DNA of 64,000 nucleotides from Sclerurus mexicanus (lineage: Eukaryota; Chordata; Aves; Passeriformes; Furnariidae). The stretch lies in assembly GCA_013396755.1 (NCBI GenBank), contig VWZF01001867.1, forward strand, positions 1-64,000, given 5' to 3'. The notes below the pieces were generated by a model. It saw only the letters and a list, made by a program, of their open reading frames with translations. It did no database searches and had not been told where the DNA came from. This document shows positions 38,111 to 52,600 of the stretch, one piece after another. How positions within the stretch are numbered: position 1 is the stretch's first letter; each line of letters opens with the position of its first letter. The translations under genes were made by a program, and so were the position numbers.

Positions 38111-38820
38111 TGCAACTGTGCCAGTCACACTAGGTGCCTTTCACAGACCGTAGAGCAAATAGAAACTTTAAGGGAGTGATTCATCTAACCTGTTTTAGAC
38201 ATCTACTTCAGACTGAGATGAATTGTGCTTTACAATCCACTGAGAGTATTGCTTAGATCTGTATTGACACACAGAGCTTCTAGATGGACCAGCTCAGGTA
38301 CAGACATCTATATTTAGCCAGATGAATCCTGCCATCATGCATGACTTCTTTCAGCTGAAGAGTTTGGCCTCTCTCAGTTAGATACTTTTGGATTATAAGC
38401 AAACTATTCCTTAGCCCTGCCTTGTTAAGGGAAATGTAAAAGGGTTCCTTAGTATTTGACTTGTTTCCTAATACTAAAAAATATTCTTTCAGTCTTCAAA
38501 TTTTCAGTTTCCTTCTTGGACTGTGAATATCAGAACTAGAGAACTGATCATATATCAGGATGGTAAATATATCAGCAGCAGGAACAACAAGATGTGACTA
38601 GCTGTACTAGGTTAGACCCAAGGTTCATCTAGATGAATGTCTTGTATTTGACAGACACGTGTAATGTATGATTCAGGCAAAGTTTAAAAAAGAAAGTGAG
38701 TGATATTTTCTGGACTCCTTTACCATCCTCCACTTTATGACAAATACAGACACCTCTGTGCTCAAGAGTGATCCAGGGAAGCAAGAACTTGTCTCACTAG
38801 CACAAGCTTTTAGTCTCCAT
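38111..38820. other. Mostly unique DNA, with a possible old repeat scrap
   Basis: No gene seen. Around 38605-38650 the phrase TAGGTTAGACCCAAGGTTCA resembles an old interspersed repeat common in reptile and bird genomes ('CAGACCCATGGTCCATCTAG'-like). I cannot name its family and the match is short. Confidence 0.35.
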
Positions 38821-38991
38821 AATCGTAGAGTCATAGAAAAGTTTGACTTGGAAGGGACCTTAAAGATCATCTATTTCCAACCCCTCTGCCATGATCAGGG
38901 CCATCTTCCACTAGGCCAAGTTGTTCAAAGCCCTGTGCAACCTGGCCTTGAACACTTCCAGGGATGGGGCATCCAAAGCTTCTCTGGACAG
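38821..38991 (-). mobile_element. CR1 LINE 3' end, antisense
   Basis: The segment begins AATCGTAGAGTCATAGAAAAG, a slightly mutated reverse-complement CR1 octamer end. It continues GGAAGGGACCTTAAAGATCATC, then CAACCTGGCCTTGAACACTT and GGGATGGGGCATCCAAAGCT. This is the last about 170 bp of CR1. The 5' truncation point is near 38991. Confidence 0.92.
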
Positions 38992-39218
38992 AGATGAGCC
39001 TCAAACAAATCTGTTCTTTACTGGTTTGTGTGCCTAGTTCTTTTTACCAGTAACATAGGAGGTGGCATGGCACAAGCCAAGACATCAGTGCAGAATTGCT
39101 ACCTGGCAGGCGAGGCTTAAGTGAAGACAACATGCAGGAGCAGCTGGTGGCTGTGAGTGGAGAGGTTACATAAACTATGAAAGCAGATGTACCAGCCAGC
39201 AGAGAGGCACTTCCTTAA

Positions 39219-39304
39219 AAAAAAAAAACAAAAAACAAACCAACCCAAAACCACACAAAAACACCCACAAAAAAAAACCCAAAACCAAACAAAACCACCA
39301 AACA
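39219..39304. repeat. A/C-only low-complexity tract
   Basis: About 85 bases contain only A and C on the plus strand: A runs broken by C, CC and CCC. On the minus strand it gives spurious frames rich in Phe, Gly, Val and Trp. It may derive from an expanded A-rich tail or microsatellite; no adjoining retroposon body was recognised. Confidence 0.85.
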
Positions 39305-42300
39305 GTGAAGTACCCAGAATTGGGAGTGTGTAAAGATGAGAACCATGAATATCCACGGCCCCAAAACCTTTGACTGAGAAGAACTTGGGACCAGCAGTAG
39401 AGCCCATCCACAACCCATCAGTGTCATTTCAGAGGCACAGGAGACTGTATGTAATCAGACAGCTGTCTTTCCCCAGCACATTTGTCCACAGAGCACAACA
39501 AAGATGCTTCTCTTTTAAGTCAGATAAGAAATGGTCCTGCTCCCTTGCTGAGAGGATGTTGTCACAGCTCAGTTTGGCACAGTGCTGGCCTGGTGCAGGG
39601 GTGGTGTTCATGCCGTGGGACACATCCAAGTTGCAGCACGATGTTACAGAAGCAGCAGCATGTGTGGCAGTCTTGCCACCGTGACTGTGACAGTCACTCC
39701 GCCCTTTCTGATTTCCCATTTCGTACTATATTTAAATCTCACTTGTGCTACTGATTGGTGGTCTGTGGCACTTGTAGAAATATCCTCTGTGTTTTTTCCC
39801 TGACTTGCCTCAGTCAGATCACACAAAACAAATTTCTGAAGAAGAAAATAGGACTTTCAGCCTATGCAACATAGCCAAAAATAGTTAACTCTTAAATGTC
39901 ATTTACAATTTTATCTTCTTCCTCCTGGAGGTAGAAATGCTCCTGGCATCCTCTGTAGGAAAGATGCTTGCCAGAGGGTGGAATGCATGAAAAAGGATAA
40001 TTTCCTGAATCATCCTACGAAGGCGGCCGCACTATGGAGGAGGAATGGAGCGACCTCTTTGCTTCTTCCCTGTTTTACTCCATCTGGAGATGGATGTTGA
40101 ACACAGGGAGTAGGAGGCAGAGGGGAGGCACATGGGGAGTTTTGTACCTCCCACTCATCACATTTGAAGGCACCATCCCACTCGCACAGGCTTGCCCTCT
40201 CCTCTTTAGGCTCATCTTTCATATATTAAAGAAGACCAGGGAGCTATACCAAAGCAGACATTCTACATTCAAGTTAAAACAGTTATTTTATAGTTTGATA
40301 TTTTCAAACGCACTGTGGCTCGCTCTGTGTGCAAAACTTAAGCATGAACCCTGGATCCTGCTCAAAGCCTCAGACGTGAGGGGTCAGTCTTTATACAGAT
40401 TCCTCATAAAAGGCAATTTTTGTTGCCTGTGGAGATGAAAAGGAGGAAAGGTAAAGGTTTCAGGATATTTGGGACATGCCTAGTTCTGTGGGAGCAGTAC
40501 CTGTGAGAAAGACATACCAGTCTTGCTACATCTATTAAAAAAAAAATAAAGTAAATTGTTCGCTAAAAACATTCCATACAAAAAAATATTTGACTCATCA
40601 ATGCTCAGGCAGCAACTAGTATCTCTTATGTTGCTAGCAATATGAACGGTTTATAGTGATGGACATGTCAACACACAGTCAAAGAACACACCTTCCACCA
40701 CCAGGCTTTCATTTTTACACGATCAACAAAAGGATTTTCTCAAGGTAATCAGACAACCAAAAATCCTTATTGCAATATACCCTTTTGTGCACTAAAATGT
40801 GACAATAAAGTGTCCTCTGATTATATAATCTTCATATTTCAATTGACTAAAAATTACCTGTGCTTGTATATATGTATAGAAATAAAAAGAAGAAAATAAT
40901 AGAACTTGTGAAAAGATTAATCATTAAAAAATGGTTTAGGCTGTCATCAGAACAGCTAAATAAAATTATATATGAGAAAAGTCATTTCAGGTTTAATAAG
41001 GATTTTGCAATCTGATTGTGTCAGTGATCTAAGAGACCAGTTTCTGCTGACACCACTGTCCCCTGAAGACTCTATGAGTGTGGCCCAGGTGACTTTTTCC
41101 CTGGCTCTAGTTGCTCACCTACACAAATACAACTTAATCCACTGTAGTTGAATTGCCAAAGATATGTAGAACTATAGGATCTGAAGGATCTATATTTTTC
41201 TTAAATTTAGCAGCTCCATGTCTGATGAAAATTTGGTATTGGAACTGCAGCATCAAAAACCAAGAACAAAAATCCTGTGGAGCCGTAGGTCCATGGTGTA
41301 GTTATTGCCTCCAAATCAGTCAGCTCCAAAGAAGAACAGAGTGAAATGCCTCGTGACGAAGAGCACCTGAGCTGACCAATAACTCAACATGCACTTTGCT
41401 TGATCTTCGTATCACCGCCAAGAAAGGATAAAGCTTCATGTCTGCCTATGCAAGGTGAATATAAATTATTATCGTATTTGCTATCCATCCAGTAGCACAA
41501 ACATAAAGACAAAGCTGAGCAGATCTGCATCTCTATGGAATATGAGGTCATAGAGATGACTGACACAACTGCTTCTGCAGGATTTGCAGTGTATAAATAT
41601 GAAAACTGACTTTGAATCAAAACGATCTTATTGAATAAGCATTCGTGTCAATGGCACGGACAACACTTTTATTTTATCAGACATATCCACTTACTCCACT
41701 AGTCCAACAAAGCATTGTGCATCGATTTGACAAAGATACTGTCAAATCATGTTGAGTGACTGCTCTTGGTACCAGTACAAACCTTAATTTATATTCTGGA
41801 ACTGTGCCCTCTTTGCCATCTTGGATCTCCCTATAAAATCTTGTAAGATGCATGAAAAAAACCTATTCTGCGTTTTTTCAGATTTATGACTCTCAAATGA
41901 AAGAAGGAACAGAAATAATCTTTCCATTTGTCAGCCTGTCACCTACATGGAACAGACACAGCTGCTGCTGATGCAAGAAAATTCTATTACAGGTGCAAAA
42001 TGGACATTTTCTTCACAATTTTTTTTTATTAATTTAGCATAAAGATCTATGAAATCTTAGGGCAGTAGAATACTCATTTCATCTTATGAACAAAGAGACA
42101 AATTCACTGCAGATTTTGACTTTGTTATTTCATGCAGCTGAAAAGCTAGCAAACTCTGTGTAGTGCTCAGAGATGCACGTGCCGGTTTTGAGAGAGGTAA
42201 TACGCAAAGCTGCCCTTTCACTTGTCTTCCACCAAGGAGAAATGATGGGAGTCCCCACAAGCTCCTCTGAAAGTATCAGGGAATGAAGGTCACCCACTCC

Positions 42301-45300
42301 AGCAACCTTGCTCGCTTATCTCCACAGTCAGTTATAGCTGAGCCCTGTCTCCAGACTAGAGATAAGTAGAAATAAGGTGCAGAGTGCTTTGCTATGTGCT
42401 TTCCTTTCAACCACTCACTCCCTGGGAGAAAGCAGCCACCTCATCCATTCACAGTAGTTCATCCTGAATCCCATTTAACAAAGGACTTGACCACAGCTTC
42501 CTGCCCTGCCCTAGTGTAGTCAGACCCTGCTGTACTGTCTTTTGTTCTCCTGAGTTCCTTGAAACTACTTATTTTCCTCAGATTTGCATAGGTTCCTTTC
42601 TCTCCCTCCTTTCACTCTTCCCCCTCATGTCCCACCTGTAACCTGAAGACCCCTGATGCGGGGGGTTTGCCAGCACCTTGCAAAGGGATGTCTTGCTGTC
42701 CCCCACCTTTCTGCCTTTTGCCTCTCCTTCCTCTCCAAAGGTCTGAGGAGGATAGAGAATTGGAGACTACTAAATACCAAGAGAAAAGAGAATCAAAGGG
42801 CAAAATGTACCTAAGATGGAAAAGCTGTTTCCTATCCCAGAAATCTCCAAGAGTACTTATATGAAATTAATGCCAAGTGTTTGTACTAATCTGTCAATGC
42901 AGATGCAGCATGGTATGATTTTAAAAATAATGAAACTAATATTTGCAATCTTCTTTCATTTAAAAAAAGAAGGAAGACTTGAAATTAAAAACTGAGCTAT
43001 ATACCTGTGAGTCCCATCTGTCTGTGTAGACAACTTCAGTGAGAATTTCAAAGGAAAGAACAATCAGATTTAAACTGTAAATGGGTAGTGGGTTAAGATG
43101 CAGAGTGAGATTATTGAATTAGAATAACCCTATATTTTGAGAAGATCAACTGTTTTTTAAAGTGTAGAAGAATTAGTCTTTTTGAATGTCAGTACAGAAT
43201 TTAGCATGATGCCACCTCAATAATTTTTCAGTGTCATGTCAAACAAAGTTCTGAGAGCTGATCTCTGGGAAAAAAAAGAGACGTTTCCATTTTACAGTTA
43301 CTTCTAAAAGCAGACTGTTTCAAAAAAAAAAGAGAGATCCTATAAAGAAAACAGATTCCAGCATGGAAACTTGATTTTTGCCTTATTTTGAAAAGTTCTG
43401 GACTTTATACAATTATTTTCAATTAAAAGATACTTAACACTGCTAGGATAATATAAAAATCTACTGCATTCAGAATTTAGAGATGTTCTGCAGCTCCTGT
43501 ATTTAATGATGTATTATAGACTGGAAGGAAAATTCTTTCATATTCTAATTCCTTACAAATAGAATATATCTAATACAAGTAATAGAAAAAAGGAAAAAAT
43601 AACCAGAACTCGCACTGTTTTGCTGCTGCCATGATGACATGAGTAAAGCTCTGATTTTCTGAGAAAAGTTATTTTAAAGTTTTTAGACCAAGCACTAGAT
43701 AATTCACCATTTTTATTCTGAGACTACTATGTTTATCCTTTGGTTTTAGTGGAGTTGGCATGCTCATAAATCCCACCTTCCTCTGGCTGTTATTTCTGTC
43801 TGGTAAATTATTTTTTTATTCACAAGGCAATAAAAGGTCACTGGAAAGAGGAATATAATATTCACTCTCATAAAATAAAGTTAAAGAGTATTTAGCATTT
43901 ATATCTTTCCAGGGTGGTAAACAAAATATGGTTTATTTGACTCAATGAAGACCTATGATACTGAAAGAGATAAATCTAATGACTTGTTTTAACAGAATAA
44001 GATAAATCTTTCCAGACAAATCTTCAATAATGCCGTGTTGTTCCTGTGAAAGTCCACTACACAATTATACAGAGGTGCACATAGAAAGAGCAGCACTTTG
44101 GCTCTTACCTGCCAGAATTATTTATGAGGTGCACAAGTTGATTTCTTAACCGCCTGTGGAAGTACAGCACACTTCTAAAGTGTTGCTCTATTAAATTATA
44201 AAAGCAAAACATTTCTTAATAAAGTTTTGTACTAAATTGGATCATAAAATTACAGGAATAACAGAGATTTTCTATTTTTCATCAAGCTCAGTTTTGACTG
44301 AGGGTTGATTCCTAGGATGTGTTTTTGAGAACTGAAGCAAATTAATTTCTTTTGAAAGGAAAATTTAATTCTACTTATTAGGAAAATCCAATTCTCTAGC
44401 TTGGTTTAAAAAGACATATAGCAGCTAACCAGTAAATATACCTAAATGTATACCACAGACAGCATAATCCAGATTTTTTTAGAACAGAATTGTATGTGAA
44501 AACACAGTAAAAGAATGCAAAATAAAAATATGATTTGAATTTTTCAACTACAATATTCACTTCAGTTTTCTTTTTTTCTGTGATTTCTTCATATTCACGT
44601 TCCTTAAATGCAGCCTGGAAGAATGGGAGTTCTGCCAGAGAATCATTCTGGCCCCAAATATTTCCTTAGCAAGGAGGAGAATTTTATATTCACAGCTCAG
44701 ATTTTTCCTGGTTGAACTCATCTATTAATTGTGATCTCTTATGTGGAAACATAACAGATTAAAAAAAAAAGTTATTCTGCCAATGGAGAGTTGAAACAAG
44801 TTTTTCTCTTAAATTCAGACTCAGAGTTTAGAAAGGGAAGTCAAATAAAACATACTTCTGCATCTGCCCTATGGCTTCTGGTCAGTCTCAGCTTGTTCAG
44901 CTCTTTGCAAAGCACGGCTCAGTTCATTAATCTCCATTTTGCATGAGTAACAGCAGGGGAAGCACTCATTTCTCAAGAACTATTTATCCTTACATTTGCT
45001 GGCAGGCTGATGCCCCACCATGGGAGAGGACTATTGTAGGGGATGTCCCTCCCCGTGGCAACAGCAGCAGACAGTATAAGGCCAGTCGTCCAGCTGGGAG
45101 GAGGGAGCGTGGTGTGGGGGGTGTCATTTGCCCGGCACACAGTTGTGCACCCACTTAGCATATTCCAGTAAGGCAGGATTTTCATAGAAAATGCTGGTGG
45201 TGGCCTAAAAATATTGCCTTGCAAAGTTAACATTTCTGTTCCCTGGGACAGAGTGAAATAACTGGCCCGTGTTAACACATGGTGCACCTTTACATTTCAA

Positions 45301-45409
45301 GCTTTTACCTGAAGGATTACAGTTAAAAAGCCCCCTAAATAGCTTTTAAAATTTGGCGCAACAATTTCTTTTTTTCTAATATTTTTCTCAGAAGTAACTG
45401 AAATGTTTT

Positions 45410-45515
45410 TACTTAAAAGGAAGGAAAGAAAGCACAGAAATCTGCTGAAAGGAGGAAAGGAAGGGCAGGGCAGNAGGTGAAGGGAGGGGAGAAGAGAGGA
45501 AGGAAAAGTTTTGAG
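45410..45515. repeat. Purine-rich GGAA-type tract with one unresolved base
   Basis: The plus strand is almost all A and G in AAGG/GGAA-like units. A single N is present at 45474. The tract probably caused a base-calling or assembly ambiguity. Such mirror-like purine tracts can form triplex DNA, but there is no sign of function. Confidence 0.75.
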
Positions 45516-48500
45516 GGAAATTGTAGCATCTGCATCTTATGTCGGACAAAGACCTGGAGTTCTACAGAAATTGAAACCCTAAGTTCATACTGATGAGAAA
45601 GAACCTGAAATAGAGGTATTATCAATAGTTTTGCATAAATGATTCACATTTTCAATCAAAGGCTCTCAAACTATTTCAGTCTAGGAGGTGGGAAAAATGA
45701 AAAAGAGAAAAACCAAATCTTGTTACCTGAAGTTAGGAATCTAACCAGAACCGATCGTGTTTCCCTTACTGGTTCATTTCCAGCATTCCCACTGGAGTTA
45801 GGGAAAGCTTCAAGCACTCAGAATCTCCTACAACCCAGCTTTTTTCTTTTGGTGCCTAAGTTTAAGCAGACTATGATGTTGTTTCTTTCTGGTAAATAAG
45901 CCTTAATCCTTACACAGTTTTTCTCTCAATTAGTGATACATCAGACATGTCTGTGAAAAGAGACTGATCTAATTGCTACTTCATGCTACTGGTGTCGTAA
46001 AGAAAGTGGAGAAATAGTCCCAAAACCAAAGAGGAAATAAGAAAATCGCTCACTCTTTTGCACAGTCATTTTGATAATCAAGTTACTTGCACTGATGACC
46101 ATTTCCATGCTACTCCATTATTTATATACTAGAACTATTTTCAAGAGTAATACAAGCAGTATTTGGCCAAATCTGAAATAGTCCTTTATTAATCACAGTT
46201 ACCCACATTCAAAATCTAAAAATTAATTCTTTTCTTGTTCAGATGCCCAGCTGTGGGTTTGGAGACCTCTTCTCCTCTTGCCTGAGGATCTAAGCATCCC
46301 AGTCTTGTAGAAGTAAAAACTACCACTAATTTGCCTGCTTGAAAATCCACATCTCCCTTAAGGATTTGGGGTTTGGCTATTAATTCTTTTCCCATGAAGG
46401 ACCACCCTGATATGGTGCTGGAAGCTGCCCTAATGCCATCGTACCCGGTAGAAAGATATTTCCAGAACAAGATCTCAAAGAGCGATTGAGGCTTGATGGA
46501 ACTTTTTCTTCCTTTCTATCTTAGTACTGAAAATCAAATATAATCACTATTTATCCTCCCACCAGAACAGCTCCCTGCCTTGGGCTTCTCAGGTGGCACC
46601 ATGTAACTTCATAACTCCCATAAATCAGGTAATCCTGTGTATTCAGTCCTGGAGGTGCCAGGAACTCATTTTTTAACCCAACAAGATTTATCAGGTGGTG
46701 ATTTTTCATTCCTTCTGGCACCTTAAGACAGTGGATATTTATATTTTTCCTCCCATCTTATTCTCTAACATTTCAAAGCAATGACTGTATATCACAGTTT
46801 GTGTTCTAAAAGCATCACCTCATGACGAACTCCCTACGCATTGATACGCACAGGATCTGAGTTCTGCCATTTTTTTCGATGGTTGGCCGTGCTGCCGGTT
46901 TTTATAACAAGAGAACGGAGGTATCTGGTACAGTGGGCTTTGCACTGATGCTTTGAAAGACCTTGTGATGTACCAGTATAATGGATCTCTCCACTTTGGT
47001 ATTTGTAGAGACTGGCAAGCTATAGATGGTATATTATGCCCTGAATGACAATCTGTTACCAAATCTTGTCACCAATTTTTCAACAGACTATTAAGAAGAT
47101 AAATTACCTGTAAATAGGCTACCAAGGGGTTTCTCACATAATACTAAAGTGTCCTGATACTCCAATGATTGAAGATGGAATGATCATCATCTTTGTCAGG
47201 AAAACCAAATCTATTGTAGGAATCAGTAATACTAGTTTTAGAGATTTAATACTGACAGATGAACTTTCCCATTCTCATACTGAAATACTGAGAATTGAAG
47301 GTTCCTGAAAAGAAACGGTAGGAAAACTCCATGTTTGAGTCAGGCTAAACCTGCTTACCCTGGAACAAAGCCCATGCTACAAAGCCTGGCAGGAAAATCA
47401 AATACACTGGAACAGTGAAGCACAAAATAATCCAGTCCAAATTCTTCTATATTACCACCAGTAATGTGATTTTTTTATTAACATATCTAAGAAATGATTG
47501 CCTGTTCTGGCCTCTGCTGTATTTGGTATCCTGGTCTCTGTGCCTTTTTGTGTAGACCGCTAAGGAGCTGCTGAGTACAGAGCTGACAGCAGCCACACAC
47601 ATCCCACTGCAGTCACATATCCACTAATGGTCAGCTCAATGGTTCACAAAGACAGGTCTTCTCATTATAAACACGGGACTGCAATTACTGGGTGTCACAT
47701 TATGAAATTTATAACACTAGAATGCCAATAATATTTGTAGATATTATTTTTGCTTCGCCCTGACAGTGGTTTGTTTCTAGGAGTTTCTAACTGTGAGGCG
47801 TTTTACAGTTTCAACATTCCCTGATCACATTTATCTGTAATCCTACTGTTGTCTTTAGGAAAGCTATTGCACTACTCTTTGTACCATCACCTACCATCAT
47901 CTGCATATGCTCTTTAATAATGTGAAGCAAAGCCCTGTTCAAGTCTCTCATTATACAATATCTGAGAAGTAGGGCCTAAAAGTGAACAAAACACAGAAAA
48001 AACCTCCCTGTATTTTAAACTCACTACATCTAAAGCATGAGAGTTAGTGCCTGAGAGTTTATTCAAGCTGCAGAGACTGCTTTGATCTGCATTGTACTTT
48101 AACAGGAAAGGTGGAATTGCTACAATTAATCCTGGGGTTGGGGACACCATTATAAAAGAAGGAGCTGAAATGTTCCTTCAAAATCCATAGAACTAGGAAA
48201 AAGGGTCACACTCAAAGGAAAACAAACAGCTTATATGGAAGGTGTCCCAGACTGTTTTTAAGTTCAGACTTAGGACTGATTTGGGGTCAGGGTCAGGATC
48301 ACAGAAACATGCTAATTTCAGCTTGATGTTCAAATCAATTTTAGTTTAGGAACAATTTCTGTTTCCATTAACTTTGTCTGAACAATGGTTAGCACTAGTA
48401 AGGCTCTGATTAGATTTACAAAATGTAGATGATAAATTATTACTTTTGCTACGTGATCTTAGAAGAACAAGGACTCAGGAAAAGGACTTTGGCCAAAGCA

Positions 48501-49367
48501 AGTACTTTTTTTATCCTTTGCTGCTATTAGATCTAAAGGTAGAATTTGATTAGTGCTATAGACACCAGGAACTGACTTTTTTCTTATTACTTCTCTATGA
48601 AAGTTAACACCTGAAGAAACAGGATGGCAATGGATGTGAAATGGAAAACCAGTTATGCTTGATTTTGGCCAGGGGAGAGGTGTCTAAACTGCTATTAAGG
48701 ATTATTGTTAAAGTTAGGACAAAGGCTGGCAAAAAGTATTAGAGAGAACAGTGCCTGAGGTGCTCAGCTTATTTCTCTATCTTGCCAAATCCACAGGTTA
48801 GCTAGTGAAGCTGTGCCAGCTTACAGTTTTCCAACAATCCTTGTCATAATTGAAAAAGTGTATTTATGATAGACTATGAGGACCTCCAGGTACTGAGCAA
48901 CAAAATCAACCTCTGGACCTCTGCCTGCCTGTGATCTAACTCTACTTGGCCTCTGCTACCTATCTGAGAACAGGGTGAAATAGAAACCACAATTTTCTCA
49001 TCAGTCCTCAACTAAATCTGTGTCCAGTATCAATATCAATAGTAATATTAAGCCACTTATCTAACAGTTCACACAAAACTGAAGTCCACTTTTGTGTAAA
49101 GATAAAATCTACACCCTGCCTCAATCAGATTCGAGTTCATGTGGACTCACCATGGCCATGACCCATCCACTGTCTTTACAGCATTGTGCCTAATCATAAA
49201 CTTTAGAAGGAATTCATGCCTGAAGCTCCTCTGTGGACCTTCCTGAAGGGCCCATTCAAAGCCACTGGTGGCATGGTCTCCACATTGGTCTGCTGACCCT
49301 TGGTACAGAACAAATTCATGAAAAATTTTAAACAAATCTGCAAGAATGAGGATTTACACAGGCAGAT

Positions 49368-49607
49368 AGTGATAGAACAAAGGAGAATAGTTTTAAACTA
49401 GATTTAGATTAGATATTAGGAAGGGTGTTGAGGCACCACAATAGATTGCCGAGAAGTTGTACATGTCCCATCCCTGGGAGCGTTCAAAGCCAGGGGTCCT
49501 GAGCAACCTGATCCAGTGGGTGGCATCCCTGCCCCTCGCAGGGTTGTTGGAACTAGATGATCTTTAAGGTGCCTTCCAACTCAAACCATTCTATGATTCT
49601 ATGATTT
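49368..49607 (+). mobile_element. CR1 LINE 3' end, sense
   Basis: About 240 bp of CR1 begin at GTGATAGAACAAAGGAGAAT, run through GATTAGATATTAGGAAGGGT, CCATCCCTGGGAGCGTTCAA and GGAACTAGATGATCTTTAAG, and close with the octamer end CATTCTATGATTCTATGATT. The two perfect terminal octamers suggest a younger or better-preserved copy than the 2250 and 25650 scraps. ORF2 coding at the left edge covers only the last few dozen codons and is broken. Confidence 0.95.
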
Positions 49608-52600
49608 GTCGCTACAGATACTGCTATACCAGCAGCACTCACAAAGCTCTCACACCAAGTCTCAGAAGACTGAGGAGTAAAACTATCAGCTCAGGCCTTA
49701 GTCCCACTCTTAACCCTAAGTCAAACTGTAACCTTGAGTCTAATCCTTCTTGCCCCTTGCTCATTCCAGTTTCGTCCAAGGCTTGTACAACACAGAAATT
49801 TGAACAGTAAGACTATCACTTCAGCCTTTCCTATACACAACAATAGATCAAGAAGAAATTATGCATTAATCTTTTGTCGTAAATCAGTTTCACTGCAATT
49901 GTTGCAGAAAGCCCCAATACCTGGCTTGCTTAAACTAGTATCAATAAATCAATGTATTTCACTTGCTGAATTTTGAAGACCAAAACTAAAAGCAAACTTT
50001 TATCCCCTGGGACTTCAATGAAGAATAAACTAAGTCACTAACATACATAAAAATAAAGCAATCTGTTTCAAAATTTTAAGATATTCTACAAACAACATTT
50101 ATTCTTCTGAATGCTCTGTTGTTTTGGAACCATCTAGAAGGAATTCTTTTGAAAAATACCAGATCTAGATAAAAAGGGCTATTATACTGGCTCTCAGAAA
50201 CATGAATAGACTAAAGTTAGGACCCAAAAAGCAACAAAACTGAAACATGCTGTAAACTAGAAAAATATGGGAGACAAGATGTGGAACGCTTAGTAGGATT
50301 GCCTGAATCAGAGGACTGCAGTGAGAATTTATGACTTAAAATCTTACAGTAGTTCAATTTGAACAAATTCTAACCATGTAGAGTGCTCCCTCTTGAAGCC
50401 ACAGTGATTGTCAGCATCTCTCAAGAGAGGGACAGCCCATATTTTTTGTCTATTGGTTCAAAATTTCCTTTCTAAAGTTTTTCAAGTATACATATATGAA
50501 ATGGGAAGAAAGATTCTTCGGAAATATCTAAAAATTAAAAAAATCGGTTAAGATTTATATGGTGCATACTAATTTCACATGTCCTATGGATGTATAATTT
50601 AATAGATAACACAGGAGAGCATAATATAGATTATGTTAATAGTTTATGGATTATCCTACCAGAGTGAGTGTTTGAGGACCCTATAGAATAGGATAGAAAA
50701 TTTCTTCTTTCTTAAAAACCTTTCTGTCTCTAGCAAACACAGAACTGTTTACTCAATTAGAGAATTAAAAAAAAATAAATTAAAAGAGCTTGCCTTATAT
50801 TTTCCAGGATGAATAACAATGACAACATCTCAAAAGTTGACAAAACACATTTAGGTTCAGCCCTGCCACCTGTCTTGATGAAGAACTATGTGGTAGCACC
50901 TTATCATCCTCCACACCAAAAGAGCAGGTGACATGTCAGCAGTGGTGACACTCCAGCTTAGGCAGCAGCTCTTTGCAGGGCTGGGGGAAAGGACTGTGCT
51001 CAGCCAGAGGTGCTGGAGCTGTAGCTCACCCTGCCAATGAGGTTGCCAGGGTTACCACAGGGTTCCCAAGTGTGAAGATTCAGAATTGTAATAGAGAAGT
51101 TTTGCTTCACTAAACAAACAAACAAAAAAAACAAAATAGAGAGAGATGATTAAATACTAGAGGATTGCTGCAGAAATAAATAAAACTGAATAAAAACATT
51201 ACCAACAACATACAGACAAAATGCCAGAGACAGCAAAATTATTGCTAAATCTAGAACTATATGTTGAGTTTAAAAAGTGTTTTATAAACCCGGAGGGATT
51301 TTTTTCACAGTTACGTTACCATTCCTGTCTCTGTTATACCCTTTACCACTCTCACAGTATGCTCACACTTATCCCAGCTATATCACTGGGACACAGATAT
51401 GTCTTGTTCCTTGTGCAGGACAAGATGAAGCCTCAGCTTCAGCCACCTGTGCTGCTTCGGCACAGCTCCTCCTGGATTTGGCCGTAATGAGTCTCATCCA
51501 GGAATTTTTTCACTGAGCTACAGGTTAATTCAGTGTTCAAGTATAAGGCACTGCTTGAATCAGGACAGCTGCTGTGCATTGTCCCTTTTTGGCACAGCAG
51601 ATTTGTGTACCAGAGTACCCAGAGCCAAACACCAGAGCACAGGCATGAAATTATGCTGCTGAGTGTGCCAGGGGCACATGAACAGCCCTGTATAAGCACA
51701 GTGAGGGTGTGGCTAATTTTATTATAAAATCCTCATTATTACAAAATTACTGAGCTTGGATCTGAGTACAGAATCAAGCTCCTTGTATAAAAACAGCCTT
51801 AAAATATCAGTTCAGAAACTACTATTGGATGCTGTGAAATGCACTAACACGTAAAAATCCTCCAAAAATTTTGAGAAAATTCTATCAGAGTCTTAAAACT
51901 GCTCATGCTTTTCATCATTTTGTTTTGTGCTTTTTTCCAGTATTTTTGTGCTTCTATTTTATAGTCCGTTATTGAGGAAATTGCTAGCTCTTGCCTTATG
52001 TACTTTTTACATGGAAGTACCTACATTTTCATGATACCCATGCAAAATCTTATGTGATCGGCGTAAGATCAAGAAGAGGTGACTTACATAATAAAAGAGT
52101 TTGAGAGTAAACTTAATAGTCCATCACTCATATAATTATTTGCAATATAATGTTATACTGAGAAATTACTTTGAACAACATTTACAGGTTTTTTTTAGGA
52201 CCTGCATTTTGTATCTAAAGCCCAAACATCTCAGTCCTAATAATTCCTTCAAAATATTGTTTATTGCCATAGACTGTTTCTTTGGCTGTGAAACTTAGGC
52301 TGGACACTTCTGTGCTGGTATTTTAAAGCATTGCATTTAGACAGGATATCACAGAAATCTGTTTCTATTCTAAGCCATTTCTTTTTGAAGTTACTAGTTT
52401 TAAAGGCTACTACAGTGCAAGTGCTGAACAGGGAATGGGTGTCTGGATGTATCCGTTCTATAAGCACCTAGTAAAAAATAAAATTAAGAAGGCATATTTA
52501 AGAATGAAACAGAATAATTAGTAAATCTAAAAGGAAAGTTTGTCTAGTGAAAAAAGAATTTTCTGAACTTAGCTATTTAGGCTTTCCTCTTTATTTACTG

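Larger units (their letters stand above)
38992..49367. other. Unique DNA, no gene seen
   Basis: More than 10 kb without a recognisable gene or transposon. Low-complexity tracts are an A/C-only stretch (39219-39304) and a purine-rich stretch containing one unresolved base (45410-45515). A more GC-rich patch occurs at about 44990-45140. Frames on both strands at 39117-39826 overlap each other and are shaped by the A/C tract. Confidence 0.5.

Noticed and set aside
39117..39427. Three overlapping minus-strand frames rich in Phe, Trp and Gly that look like membrane segments
   Set aside because: The hydrophobic stretch is the translation of the A/C-only tract on the opposite strand, not a real transmembrane protein.
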